Positions 41,889 through 50,346 of a DNA stretch of 64,000 nt are shown piece after piece. The position numbers and the translations under genes were made by a program. The notes under the pieces were generated by a model that did not search any database, was not told where the DNA came from, and worked only from the letters and a program-made list of their open reading frames with translations. Origin of the DNA: Gammaproteobacteria bacterium (GTDB lineage: Bacteria; Pseudomonadota; Gammaproteobacteria; JACKNK01); NCBI GenBank assembly GCA_024234895.1, contig JACKNJ010000005.1, positions 1 to 64,000 of the forward strand, given 5' to 3'. How positions within the stretch are numbered: the stretch's first letter is position 1; every line of letters starts with the position of its first letter.

Positions 41889-42509
41889 ATGAGCCAGTAC
41901 TTCGAGATTCACCCCGACAACCCGCAGCCGCGCCTGATCCGCAGCGCGGTGGACATCATCCGTCAGGGCGGGGTGGTCGTGTATCCGACCGATTCCAGTT
42001 ACGCGATCGGCTGTCAGCTCGACGACAAGGGCGCGCTGGATCGCATCCGCCGCATCCGCGATCTGGACGACAAGCACAACTTCACGCTGGTCTGTCGCGA
42101 CCTGTCCGACATCTCCACCTATGCGCGCGTCGACAACACCATGTATCGAGTCCTGCGCGCGCATACGCCGGGGCCTTACACCTTCATCCTGCGCGCGACC
42201 GGCGAGGTGCCGCGTCGTCTCGTGCATCCGAAACGCAAGACCATCGGCATCCGCGTGCCGGGGCACGCGATCACGCAGGCGCTGCTGGGTGAACTCGGCG
42301 AGCCGCTGATGAGTTCGACGCTGATCCTGCCCGGCGATGAAATGCCCATCAACGATCCGTGGGAGATCCGGGAACGTTTGGAGAAGCACGTCGATCTGAT
42401 CATTGACGGCGGCACCTGCCACATCGAGCCGACCACGGTGGTGGTCTACACCGACGGCGTGCCGGAAGTGGTGCGCGTGGGGCAGGGCGATCCGTCTCCT
42501 TTCGGCTGA
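41889..42509 (+). CDS. yciO: YciO, Sua5/YrdC-family protein
   Basis: A 206-residue YrdC-fold protein, the same length as E. coli YciO and very similar at FEIHPDNPQPRLI, GGVVVYPTDSSYAIGC and HNFTLVCRDLS. The family makes threonylcarbamoyl-AMP for tRNA t6A synthesis, but the YciO branch's own activity is less certain. It is part of the co-directional rnm-yciO-M50-trpS series. Confidence 0.93.
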   Translation: MSQYFEIHPDNPQPRLIRSAVDIIRQGGVVVYPTDSSYAIGCQLDDKGALDRIRRIRDLDDKHNFTLVCRDLSDISTYARVDNTMYRVLRAHTPGPYTFILRATGEVPRRLVHPKRKTIGIRVPGHAITQALLGELGEPLMSSTLILPGDEMPINDPWEIRERLEKHVDLIIDGGTCHIEPTTVVVYTDGVPEVVRVGQGDPSPFG

Positions 42510-42525
42510 CGACGGGCGAATATCC

Positions 42526-43191
42526 ATGTTCGAACAACTGAGCACGCTGCAACTGATCTGGGTGATGGGCATTCCCATCATCCTGGCGATCACCGTGCAC
42601 GAGGTCGCGCACGGCTGGGTCGCCAAGCAGTTCGGCGATCCGACCGCCGATCGCGCCGGGCGGCTGACGCTGAACCCGTTCAAGCACGTCGATCCGGTCG
42701 GCACGATCCTGATTCCGGCCGCGCTGGTTCTGGCCAAGACCGGCTTCCTGTTCGGCTGGGCCAAACCGGTGCCGGTGGCCTTCAACCGGCTCGGCAACCC
42801 GAAGCGCGACATGGCGCTGGTCGCTGCGGCCGGGCCGGGCATCAATCTGGTCATGGCGATCGGCTGGGGCGTGTTCCTGAAGCTGGTGTTCGCCTATGCC
42901 GGCTACAGCGGCGCGGGCGCGGACATCAAGCCGTTCCTGTACATGGCCGAGGTCGGCATCCAGATCAATCTGGTGCTGATGCTGCTGAACCTGCTGCCGA
43001 TCCCGCCGCTCGACGGCGGCCGGGTGCTGGCCGGCCTGCTGCCGGACCGCGCGGCGACGTTGCTGGGCCGGATCGAGCCGTTCGGCCTGATCATCATGAT
43101 CGTGCTGCTGGCGACCGGTGTGTTGGCGGGCATCCTCGGTCCGCTGATAGGCTTCACCACGAAATTCATCTTCGCCCTGCTCGGGCTCTGA
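42526..43191 (+). CDS. site-2 protease family (M50) membrane metalloprotease
   Basis: A 221-residue integral membrane zinc protease of the short YwhC-like branch. It has HEVAH (HExxH) in the first helices, the N-P-x-x-H block RLTLNPFKHVDPVG, and LLNLLPIPPLDGGRVL supplying the third metal ligand Asp. It has about five helices and no PDZ domain. The ATG at 42526 lies 16 bases after yciO. Substrate unknown. Confidence 0.92.
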   Translation: MFEQLSTLQLIWVMGIPIILAITVHEVAHGWVAKQFGDPTADRAGRLTLNPFKHVDPVGTILIPAALVLAKTGFLFGWAKPVPVAFNRLGNPKRDMALVAAAGPGINLVMAIGWGVFLKLVFAYAGYSGAGADIKPFLYMAEVGIQINLVLMLLNLLPIPPLDGGRVLAGLLPDRAATLLGRIEPFGLIIMIVLLATGVLAGILGPLIGFTTKFIFALLGL

Positions 43192-43211
43192 ACGTCAGGA
43201 AACTCCCCACC

Positions 43212-44423
43212 GTGCCATCTGCGTCCAACGAACGCGTCCTGTCGGGCATGCGCCCGACCGGCAAACTCCATCTCGGTCATTACCACGGCGTGCTGAAGAA
43301 CTGGGTCAAGCTCCAGCACGAGTTCGAATGCTTCTTCTTCGTCGCCGACTGGCATGCCCTGACCACGCACTACGAGTCGCCGGGTGTCATCGCCGAGTCG
43401 GTCTGGGACATGGTGGTCGACTGGCTCGCGGCGGGCGTGAACCCGAACGCGGCCAAGCTGTTCCTGCAATCGCGGGTGCCCGAACACGCCGAACTGCACC
43501 TGCTGCTGTCGATGATGACGCCGCTCGGCTGGCTGGAGCGCGTGCCGACCTACAAGGATCAGCAGGACAAACTCAAGGACAAGGATCTCGCCACCTACGG
43601 GTTCCTCGGCTATCCGCTGCTGCAGAGCGCGGACATCCTGATCTATCGCGCCAATCGCGTGCCGGTCGGCGAGGATCAGGTCGCGCACGTCGAGCTGACC
43701 CGCGAGGTCGCGCGCCGCTTCAACCATCTCTATGGGCGCGAGGAGGGCTTCGAGGAGAAGGCCGAGGACGCCGTCCGCAAGATGGGCAAGAAGGCCGCGA
43801 AGCTGTTCCACAAGCTGCGCAAGGCATACACGGAGCAGGGCGACGGCGAGGCCCTGGCGGTCGCGCAGTCGCTGATCGACGACCAGCAGAACATCTCCAT
43901 CGGCGACAAGGAGCGCCTGCTTGGTTATCTGGAGGGCGGTGGCCGCATCATCCTGCCGGAGCCCGAGGCGCTGTTGACGCCGACCTCGAAGATGCCTGGG
44001 CTGGACGGGCAGAAGATGTCCAAGTCGTACAACAACACCATCGCGCTGCGTGATGACCCGGATGAGGTTGCCCAACGTCTGAGCAGGATGCCGACCGACC
44101 CGGCGCGCGTGCGCCGAACCGATCCGGGCGATCCGACCCGGTGCCCGGTGTGGCAGTTGCACGAGGTCTACACCGACGAATCGACCCGCGCGGAGATCGC
44201 CGATGGTTGTCGCACCGCCGCTATCGGCTGCCTGGATTGCAAGGCGCACGTGATTGATGGCGTGCGTGCCGAACTCCTGCCAATTCAGGAAAGAGCTCGG
44301 GAATATCAGAACGATATCAATACTGTACGAACGATCATCGATGAGGGTTGTGAGGAGGCGCGCGATGTGGCGCAGGAGACCATGGAAGAGGTCCGGCAGG
44401 TGATGGGTTTGGCGTACCGCTAA
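43212..44423 (+). CDS. trpS: tryptophanyl-tRNA synthetase
   Basis: A 403-residue class I aminoacyl-tRNA synthetase. The HIGH-type motif HLGH is near residue 20 and KMSKS near residue 270. Conserved elements include MRPTGKLHLGHYHG, QSADILIYRANRVPVGEDQ and FNHLYG. It is longer than the 330-residue E. coli enzyme because of an insertion before KMSKS (about 185-250) and an extended C-terminus, a form found in many gammaproteobacteria. The start is GTG at 43212. A terminator follows. Confidence 0.95.
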   Translation: MPSASNERVLSGMRPTGKLHLGHYHGVLKNWVKLQHEFECFFFVADWHALTTHYESPGVIAESVWDMVVDWLAAGVNPNAAKLFLQSRVPEHAELHLLLSMMTPLGWLERVPTYKDQQDKLKDKDLATYGFLGYPLLQSADILIYRANRVPVGEDQVAHVELTREVARRFNHLYGREEGFEEKAEDAVRKMGKKAAKLFHKLRKAYTEQGDGEALAVAQSLIDDQQNISIGDKERLLGYLEGGGRIILPEPEALLTPTSKMPGLDGQKMSKSYNNTIALRDDPDEVAQRLSRMPTDPARVRRTDPGDPTRCPVWQLHEVYTDESTRAEIADGCRTAAIGCLDCKAHVIDGVRAELLPIQERAREYQNDINTVRTIIDEGCEEARDVAQETMEEVRQVMGLAYR

Positions 44424-44451
44424 GCCTTATCTGCGTTTTCTCGCGATCCTG

Positions 44452-44490
44452 ACGGGTGGGTGGCTTTGGCTGCTCACCCGTTTTGTTTTG
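44452..44490 (+). terminator. terminator after trpS
   Basis: ACGGGTG and CACCCGT arms with an internal GGC/GCT stem are followed by TTTTGTTTTG, 29 bases after the trpS stop. Confidence 0.8.
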
Positions 44491-44494
44491 ATGT

Positions 44495-44518
44495 GTGGGA
44501 GCGGCGTCTCGCCGCGAT
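44495..44518. repeat. single arm of the GTGGGAGCGGCGT repeat
   Basis: One arm only (GTGGGAGCGGCGTCTCGCCG...), unlike the paired copies elsewhere. It directly precedes the multi-hairpin element. Confidence 0.6.
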
Positions 44519-44527
44519 TGGGTTGTT

Positions 44528-44735
44528 GACGATGTTGTGAACATCATCGGGTTTGGTGGCATGGCTTCCAGGGGCAGGTAAAGCCCCTCGGGACACGCAA
44601 CAAGTGCATCCATGCATGCTCGACGGCGTGATCCATCACGCCGACGGTCCCAAGGGGCTTTACCTGCCCCTGGAAGCCTGGAGAGGGGAGTGGAAATGAA
44701 GACGGGCCGCCGGCATTGAGCCGGCAGCCCGTCTT
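44528..44735 (+). repeat. multi-hairpin intergenic element, copy 2 (32-bp stem)
   Basis: A GATGTT-GTG-AACATC palindrome (44528-44548) is followed by a very long stem: two 32-base arms complementary at 31 positions (left ends GGGAC, right begins GTCCC), enclosing ACGC, GTGCATCC and CTCGACGG plus a small inner hairpin. A GACGGGC...GCCCGTC stem (44701-44735) closes it. The order of parts matches copy 1 at 12582-12768. No gene in 44424-44894. Confidence 0.8.
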
Positions 44736-44843
44736 GTTGGTGGAAGCGCTCTAGCGTCGTTAGCTAAAAAACTCTGCGTTCTCCGCGGATCTGCGTTGAA
44801 CGCTGTTGCCGTAGTGCGTTTGCGGGCAACGGGACGATCAGTT

Positions 44844-44879
44844 GTAGGCCGGTATAAGCGCAGCGTTGCCGGCTTGGTG
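44844..44879 (+). repeat. GTAGGCCGG repeat, plus orientation
   Basis: Begins GTAGGCCGGTATAAGCGCAG and ends GCCGGCTTGGTG. It is the counterpart of 3362-3399. Confidence 0.65.
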
Positions 44880-44894
44880 GCCGGAATCGAAGTC

Positions 44895-45212
44895 TCATTT
44901 TTCCCGGTAACCACATTCCGGGCATTTGCTCGGAACGCACAACGGCGATAACAGCCTCATCCCAGGGGTGCTGTGCCGCTCCCAGTTACAGCCAAAGTTC
45001 TCCCCGCAGCGCGGGCAGGTCAGGCGGCTGATGTATAGCCCGTAGTAGATCGCCATGGGGCCCCAGACGATTACCAGGCCGACCATAAAGAGCACGTCCG
45101 AGTTCCAGGTCTTGGCGATCTTTCCGAAGACCACCGTCGCCACGATAATGGTGACGTTCGCCACCAGGCGCCGGCGCCGCAATCCCTGCGTTATGGGTTC
45201 TGTCCCGTCCAT
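44895..45212 (-). CDS. small two-helix membrane protein with a zinc-ribbon-like tail
   Basis: A 105-residue protein. A basic N-terminus (LRRRR) is followed by two transmembrane helices (about 17-32 and 40-60), then a cytoplasmic tail with CPRC (C66, C69), C75, C92 and CPEC (C97, C100). The paired CxxC motifs suggest a zinc ribbon. I recognise no named family. It lies 31 bases downstream... of no partner on its strand except ypjD, which ends within it only in regulatory distance: the ypjD stop at 45244 is 31 bases upstream of this start, so co-transcription with ypjD is possible. Confidence 0.7.
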   Translation of the reverse strand: MDGTEPITQGLRRRRLVANVTIIVATVVFGKIAKTWNSDVLFMVGLVIVWGPMAIYYGLYISRLTCPRCGENFGCNWERHSTPGMRLLSPLCVPSKCPECGYREK

Positions 45213-45243
45213 GTGGATGTCTCGATTTGGTGCCGGGGAATGA

Positions 45244-46062
45244 TCAGGTCATCGGGACTTTGAGAATGAGTTCCAGCACGGCCTTGCTGCCGAAGTAGGC
45301 GAGCAGCAGGATCACGAAGCCGCCGAGCGTCCAGCGGATCGCCTTGCGACCGCGCCAGCCGTGGCGGATACGGCCCCACAGCAGGACCGCGAACAGCGCC
45401 CAGGCGATCATCGACAGCACGGTCTTGTGCACCAGGTGCTGCGCGAAGATGTCTTCGAGGAAGATGATGCCGGTCAGCAGCGCCATGGTCAGCAGGGCGA
45501 AGCCGACGCCGATCAGGTGGAAGAGCAAGTCTTCCATCACGCGCAGCGGGGGCAGGGCGCGGATCAGCCCACCGGGCTGGTGATTGCGCAGGGAGCGGTC
45601 CTGGATGGCCAGTGCGCCGGCCTGCACGGCGGCGATGGTCAGGACACCGTAGGCACCGATCGACAGCAGGATGTGGATCTGCAACGGGCTGCCCGGTTCG
45701 ATCGGCAGGATCTCGTCGGCCTGGAAGCCGACCATCGCCAGCAACGACAGGAGCGCCAGCGGATACAGCGCGACCCCGAGGTTCTCGACCGGCTGGCGGG
45801 TCGCGGCCAGGGTCATCAGCAGGGCGATCAGCCAGCCTTCCAGCGACAGCGCGTTGAAAAACCCGAGGTTGATGCCGCCGGCGGAGTGGATGGCGTGATA
45901 GATCGCGACCGCGTGGGCGATGCCGGCGATCAGGCCGACCGCGACGATCGGCGTCTTGTTCATGCTCTGGCCGCCGGCAACGCGGCGCATGCGCAGCCAC
46001 AGGCCGACGGTGGCGGCGACGTAGGCGAAGACGGCGAATGAACTGGCGATGACCAGGGTCAT
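45244..46062 (-). CDS. ypjD: CcsA/YpjD-type cytochrome c assembly membrane protein
   Basis: A 272-residue protein with about eight helices of the cytochrome c assembly/HemX family. It contains PLQIHILLSIGAYGVLTIAAVQAG and ITG-I-IFLEDIFAQHLVHKTVLS, with conserved histidines. It lies divergent to ffh, the usual position of ypjD in gammaproteobacteria. Its exact role is unproven. The ATG at 46062 (MTLVIASS) opens directly into the first helix; the frame continues to 46239 without family support. Confidence 0.9.
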   Translation of the reverse strand: MTLVIASSFAVFAYVAATVGLWLRMRRVAGGQSMNKTPIVAVGLIAGIAHAVAIYHAIHSAGGINLGFFNALSLEGWLIALLMTLAATRQPVENLGVALYPLALLSLLAMVGFQADEILPIEPGSPLQIHILLSIGAYGVLTIAAVQAGALAIQDRSLRNHQPGGLIRALPPLRVMEDLLFHLIGVGFALLTMALLTGIIFLEDIFAQHLVHKTVLSMIAWALFAVLLWGRIRHGWRGRKAIRWTLGGFVILLLAYFGSKAVLELILKVPMT

Positions 46063-46241
46063 GAGGCGGTGATCGATTGAAGGTGCGGGGAAACCATGGT
46101 GGCGGTCGATGATGGCACAAGCGCAATCGCCATGACACACGCCGCGGGCAAGCTGGCATGGCCAGACCGGCTTGGCCGTGGTCTTGGGGCTTCGCTTATA
46201 CTCGGCGCCCGTTTTTCCATCGCGGAATGGCCCCGTCACTT

Positions 46242-47645
46242 ATGTTCGATAACCTCACCAATCGCCTGAACGACACCATCAAACGCCTGCGCGGCCAGGC
46301 CCGTTTGACCGAGGAGAACATCGACGAGGCGCTACGCGAGGTTCGCCGCGCGCTGCTGGAGGCGGACGTCGCGCTGCCGGTCGTGCGTGAGTTCATCGAA
46401 CGCGTGAAGGTGCGCGCGGTCGGCCAGGAGGTGGTCGGCAGCCTCAGCCCGGGTCAGGCACTGATCAAGGTCGTAAACGACGAACTGGTCGCGGTCATGG
46501 GCCAGGTCAACGAGGGATTGAACCTGCGTGCCCAGCCGCCGGCGGTGATCCTGCTGGCCGGCTTGCAGGGCTCCGGCAAGACGACCACCGCCGCCAAGCT
46601 CGCGCGCTTCCTGAAGGAGCGCGAGAAGAAGAATGCGTTGATGGTCAGCTGCGACATCTATCGTCCGGCGGCCATCGAGCAGTTGAAGACGCTGGCCAAG
46701 GAGATCGGCGTCGGTTTCCGGCCCAGCAGGCCGGATCAGGACCCGGTCGACATCGCCCGCGGCGCCATCGATCAGGCGCGCATGCAGCACCTCGATGTGG
46801 TCATCGTCGATACCGCCGGCCGTCTGCACGTCGACGCCGAGATGATGGATGAGATCAAGCGCATCCATGCGGCGGTGAAGCCGGTCGAGACCCTGTTCGT
46901 GGTCGACTCGATGACCGGCCAGGATGCGGCCAACACCGCCAAGGCCTTCCACGAGGCGTTGCCGCTTACCGGCGTGGTGCTGACCAAGACCGACGGTGAC
47001 GCGCGCGGCGGCGCGGCCTTGTCGATCCGCCATATCACCGGCGCGCCGATCAAGTTCCTCGGTGTCGGCGAGAAGACCACCGCGCTGGAGCCGTTCCATC
47101 CGGATCGCGTCGCCTCGCGCATCCTCGGCATGGGCGACGTGCTGTCGCTGGTCGAGGAGGTGCATCGCAGCGTCGATCACGAGAAGGCTGAGAAACTCGC
47201 CAAGAAGTTGCAGAAGGGCAAGGGATTCGATCTCGAGGATTTCCGTGAGCAGATGCAGCAGATGGCCGGCATGGGCAATCTGCAGAGCCTGATGGAGAAA
47301 CTGCCCGGCATGGCCAACGTGCCCAAGCACGTCAAGGACCAGGTCAACGACAAGGAGATCAAGCGCACCATCGCGATCATCAATTCGATGACGCCGCAGG
47401 AACGGCAGTTCCCGAAGGTCATCAACGGGCCCCGCAAGAAGCGCATCGCCGCCGGTTCCGGCACCGGGGTGCCGGAGGTGAATCGTCTGCTCAAGCAGTT
47501 CACCCAGATGCAGACGATGATGAAGAAGATGAAGGGCGGCAAGATGAAGAACATGATGCGCGGCATGGCCGGTCGCCTGGGCGGCATGGGTGGCCCGGGC
47601 GGGTTCGGTGGCATGGGCGGACCGGGCGGGGGGATGCCGTTCTGA
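46242..47645 (+). CDS. ffh: signal recognition particle protein Ffh
   Basis: A 467-residue SRP54 GTPase that targets ribosomes with nascent membrane proteins to FtsY. The N domain is followed by a G domain with the P-loop GLQGSGKT (107-114), DTAGRLHVD and TKTDGDARGG. The M domain contains GSGTGVPEVNRLLKQF, and the C-terminal tail is rich in Gly, Met and Lys. I chose ATG 46242 (MFDNLTNRL), the usual family start; ATG 46227 would add five residues. Confidence 0.96.
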   Translation: MFDNLTNRLNDTIKRLRGQARLTEENIDEALREVRRALLEADVALPVVREFIERVKVRAVGQEVVGSLSPGQALIKVVNDELVAVMGQVNEGLNLRAQPPAVILLAGLQGSGKTTTAAKLARFLKEREKKNALMVSCDIYRPAAIEQLKTLAKEIGVGFRPSRPDQDPVDIARGAIDQARMQHLDVVIVDTAGRLHVDAEMMDEIKRIHAAVKPVETLFVVDSMTGQDAANTAKAFHEALPLTGVVLTKTDGDARGGAALSIRHITGAPIKFLGVGEKTTALEPFHPDRVASRILGMGDVLSLVEEVHRSVDHEKAEKLAKKLQKGKGFDLEDFREQMQQMAGMGNLQSLMEKLPGMANVPKHVKDQVNDKEIKRTIAIINSMTPQERQFPKVINGPRKKRIAAGSGTGVPEVNRLLKQFTQMQTMMKKMKGGKMKNMMRGMAGRLGGMGGPGGFGGMGGPGGGMPF

Positions 47646-48295
47646 TCCGCCGGGTTCGCGATCGCATCAACACCAAGCGCGGTTTGAACCTGTTCGACCT
47701 GCTCAAGCTGCTGTCCGTGGCGGCTCTGATGGGGGCGGCCTTCTGGATCGGTCGCCAGATAGTGATCAACGAGGAACTGCGCGAACTGGCGGACGACCTG
47801 AACAGTGGTCGTTCCGCCGTGCAGAGCTACCTGGATCGCTTCGGATATCTTCCCGGCGATGACCCGACCGTGAGTTCGCGCTGGGGTGAGGTGGTGCCCA
47901 ACGGAAATGGCGATGGCCGCATCGACGGCGACTGGTTGCATACCGGGCCGATCGACATGGATGAGCCCGGTGCAATCCCGGAGTCCAAGCTGGTCTGGAT
48001 GCACCTGCGGCGTGCCCGCATGTGGCCGGGATTCATCGACGGACTGCGCTCGCTTGGATTGCCGGCCAATGCGGCTGGGGGTTACATGGGCGTCCAGAGC
48101 GGCAATTTCGGCTTTGAGGGTGTGGTCGTTTGCCTGTCCGGGCTCGACGCCGACGCCGCTGGCGGGCTGGATCAGCAGCTTGACGATGGTCGTGCGGATA
48201 CCGGCTATGTGCGTGGCGCGCGCCGCGAGCAAGCGAACGCTGCGGCGCCACTGTATTCCCCCGCTGCCACGTATTACCTATGCCGAGCGTTGTAA
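47642..48295 (+). CDS. prepilin-like protein downstream of ffh
   Basis: The frame encodes a basic leader ending NTKRG, then LNLFDLLKLLSVAALMGAAFW. This is a class III prepilin-type N-terminus, except that position 5 after the cleavage glycine is Asp instead of Glu. Then comes a helical segment and a pseudopilin-like motif (YLDRFGYLPGDDP), with a C-terminal domain containing two cysteines. There is no ATG, GTG or TTG upstream of the leader. A CTG at 47642 overlaps the ffh stop (CTGA) behind a G-rich stretch. TTG at 47684 is the only conventional alternative but would delete the leader. Length is about 217 residues from CTG. Its assembly system is not in this window. Confidence 0.6.
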   Translation: MIRRVRDRINTKRGLNLFDLLKLLSVAALMGAAFWIGRQIVINEELRELADDLNSGRSAVQSYLDRFGYLPGDDPTVSSRWGEVVPNGNGDGRIDGDWLHTGPIDMDEPGAIPESKLVWMHLRRARMWPGFIDGLRSLGLPANAAGGYMGVQSGNFGFEGVVVCLSGLDADAAGGLDQQLDDGRADTGYVRGARREQANAAAPLYSPAATYYLCRAL

Positions 48296-48313
48296 GCGGA
48301 TTCGTCTGCGTCA

Positions 48314-48342
48314 TTGACGCGCCGCATTCGCCCTCGTACCAT
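48314..48342 (+). promoter_or_regulatory. promoter of the tRNA cluster
   Basis: A TTGACG -35 (48314-48319), a 17-base spacer and TACCAT -10 (48337-48342) are followed by a GC-rich stretch (TGCGCGCC) that would act as a stringent-type discriminator. The first tRNA begins 66 bases further on. Confidence 0.7.
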
Positions 48343-48408
48343 TGCGCGCCTCGTCGAAACCGGCCTGATTTCCGTTTAATGGAATCGGCCAGGTGTGACG
48401 GCGACGAC

Positions 48409-48485
48409 CGGGGTATGGCGCAGTCTGGTAGCGCATCTGCTTTGGGAGCAGAGGGTCGGGGGTTCGAATCCCTCTGCCCCGACCA
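48409..48485 (+). tRNA. tRNA-Pro (anticodon TGG)
   Basis: A 77-base cloverleaf with acceptor arms CGGGGTA/TGCCCCG, anticodon loop TTTGGGA, a GGTTCGAATCC T-arm and an encoded CCA end. First of four tRNAs. Confidence 0.95.
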
Positions 48486-48557
48486 ATTCGCTCCTGGAGT
48501 GGCTGTGATCCTGAGACTTGGTCTGACCGGATCGTCGGCAGGTGAGTCGAATCACAT

Positions 48558-48634
48558 GCGCCCGTAGCTCATTCGGATAGAGCATCGGTCTTCTAAACCG
48601 AGGGTAGCAGGTTCGAATCCTGCCGGGCGCGCCA
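48558..48634 (+). tRNA. tRNA-Arg (anticodon TCT)
   Basis: A 77-base cloverleaf with acceptor GCGCCCG/CGGGCGC, anticodon loop CTTCTAA, GGTTCGAATCC and encoded CCA. Confidence 0.95.
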
Positions 48635-48661
48635 TTCCCGGCAGTGGTTGTACGACACAAT

Positions 48662-48738
48662 GGTGGCCGTAGCTCAGTTGGTAGAGCGCTGGATTGTGGC
48701 TCCAGTGGTCGTGGGTTCAAATCCCATCGGTCACCCCA
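48662..48738 (+). tRNA. tRNA-His (anticodon GTG)
   Basis: A cloverleaf with acceptor GTGGCCG/CGGTCAC and the extra 5' G (position -1 at 48662) opposite C73, a histidine identity element. The anticodon loop is TTGTGGC; CCA is encoded. Confidence 0.95.
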
Positions 48739-48817
48739 TTTTGTTGCAAGTCGCGAATGAGTGTTGTCTAATTCGCGGCCTCGAAATTTCCGCCATGCGG
48801 ATGTTTCAACGTGTACC

Positions 48818-48893
<76 letters not shown>

Positions 48894-48898
48894 AACCC

Positions 48899-48938
48899 CA
48901 ACCGGCGGAAGGCGAAAGCCTCCCGCCGGTTTTTTTTT
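48899..48938 (+). terminator. terminator of the tRNA operon
   Basis: An AACCGGCGG...CCGCCGGTT stem with an inner GGCGAAAGCC hairpin is followed by nine T residues. Confidence 0.93.
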
Positions 48939-49029
48939 GATTCCCATTGGTTCCGGGCTTCAGGTGGTGGGGGTGTCCGGCTGGGACGGTTGGCCGCATG
49001 GGTGAGCTGCGAAAGCGTGCAGCGGCGAA

Positions 49030-49166
49030 CGGGCGGGCTGGATGCCCGCCCTGGGCTTTTCCGCGCGGAGGGCAGCGCAGGGAAAAGGCTTCACGGTGTG
49101 CCCGAGCCGGGCATGCGCACCACCCGAAGCCTTGCCGCAATGGCCGATGATGTCCGGAACATCATC
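49030..49166 (-). repeat. multi-hairpin intergenic element, copy 3 (reverse orientation)
   Basis: Read on the minus strand: a GATGATGT/ACATCATC palindrome (49146-49166), a stem with AAGGCTTC/GAAGCCTT arms (49085-49133), and a GGGCGGGC...GCCCGCCC stem (about 49030-49052). The order of parts is as in copies 1 and 2, but stem B is shorter and diverged. It lies between the tRNA terminator and the 3' end of msrP; 48939-49178 holds no gene. Confidence 0.55.
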
Positions 49167-49178
49167 AACCCTGCCTCC

Positions 49179-50171
49179 TCAGTACAACTTTTTCGGATCC
49201 ATCCCCGCGTACAGGTGCGCGACCTGCTCCGCGTAGCCGTTGAACGGCAGCGTCGGGCGTTTCAGGAGGTCGCCGAGGCGGCGTTCCTTGGCCTGGCTCC
49301 AGCGCGGGTGGTCGATGTTGGGGTCGACATTGGCGTAAAAGCCGTATTCACGTGAGGCCTGGTCCTGCCAGGTATTGAGCGGTTGCTCCTCGGTGAAGCG
49401 GATCGACACGATCGACTTGATGCTCTTGAAGCCGTATTTCCACGGCACCACCAGACGGATCGGTGCGCCGTTCTGGTTCGGCAGTTCCTCGCCGTACAGG
49501 CCGACGGCGAGCAGCGTCAGTGGATTCATCGCCTCGTCCATGCGCAGGCCTTCCACGTAGGGCCAGTTCAGAATGGGGAAGCGTTGGCCGGGCATCTGTT
49601 TTGGGTCGAACAGCGTCCTGAACTCGACGTATTTGGCGCGGGAGGTCGGTTCGAAACGCTTGATCAGATCGGCGAGCGGGAACCCGACCCAGGGGATCAC
49701 CGCGCTCCAGGCCTCGACGCAACGCAGGCGGTAGATGCGTTCTTCCAGAGGGTGCGGCTTGAGTATGTCTTCCAGCGTGTAGACGCCGGGTTTGTTGCAC
49801 TCACCCTCGATCACCACCGACCACGGCGCCGGCTTGAGGAAATGGGCGTTCTCCTTCGGATCGGATTTGCCGGTCCCGAGCTCGTAGAAGTTGCAGTAGC
49901 TGGTGATGTCGTCGTACGGCGTCAGCGGCTCGTCGGTGCTATATGGGCTCGCAATCAGCTCCCCCAACGATTTGCCTCGTGCCAAGGCCGGCTCGTCACC
50001 CTTGTCCTTGCCGCCGAACCACCAGCCGGCCGCTTGCGTGGCCACGCCTGCGGTCAGCGCGATGCCCGCCGTGGTCAATCCGGCTTTGCGCAGAAATTCA
50101 CGCCGGTTCAGGTAAACGTCGCGGTCGGTGACCTCCGACTCGCGGATGTCATCCGGTTTCTTGATCAGCAT
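49179..50171 (-). CDS. msrP: protein-methionine-sulfoxide reductase, molybdopterin subunit MsrP
   Basis: A 330-residue Tat-exported molybdoenzyme that repairs oxidised methionines in periplasmic proteins. The twin-arginine signal NRREFLRKAG is at 22-31, followed by a hydrophobic stretch. The molybdenum-coordinating Cys151 sits in YRLRCVEAWS, and VPWKYGFKSIKSI and EYGFYANVDP are typical of MsrP (YedY). The membrane haem partner MsrQ is not adjacent in this window. Confidence 0.94.
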   Translation of the reverse strand: MLIKKPDDIRESEVTDRDVYLNRREFLRKAGLTTAGIALTAGVATQAAGWWFGGKDKGDEPALARGKSLGELIASPYSTDEPLTPYDDITSYCNFYELGTGKSDPKENAHFLKPAPWSVVIEGECNKPGVYTLEDILKPHPLEERIYRLRCVEAWSAVIPWVGFPLADLIKRFEPTSRAKYVEFRTLFDPKQMPGQRFPILNWPYVEGLRMDEAMNPLTLLAVGLYGEELPNQNGAPIRLVVPWKYGFKSIKSIVSIRFTEEQPLNTWQDQASREYGFYANVDPNIDHPRWSQAKERRLGDLLKRPTLPFNGYAEQVAHLYAGMDPKKLY

Positions 50172-50277
50172 GTTGGTCTTTCACCCTCGGTGTCTTGTCG
50201 AAGCATATGACCGGGAACGGCAGCCGGATGTTGCGCCGGTAACCGAAGTCATTGCGGCAGAGGGACCGCACGAACCG

Positions 50278-50304
50278 ACCGCCCCGCGTTGCCGGCGGGG
50301 CGGT
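50278..50304. terminator. GC hairpin after phoH-like gene
   Basis: ACCGCCCCGC and GCGGGGCGGT arms lie 42 bases past the phoH-like stop (minus strand), without a strong T-run. Possible terminator. Confidence 0.35.
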
Positions 50305-50346
50305 GGATGGTTCGGGTGCCGGGCTTGTCCGGGCCCGGCGGAGGGG

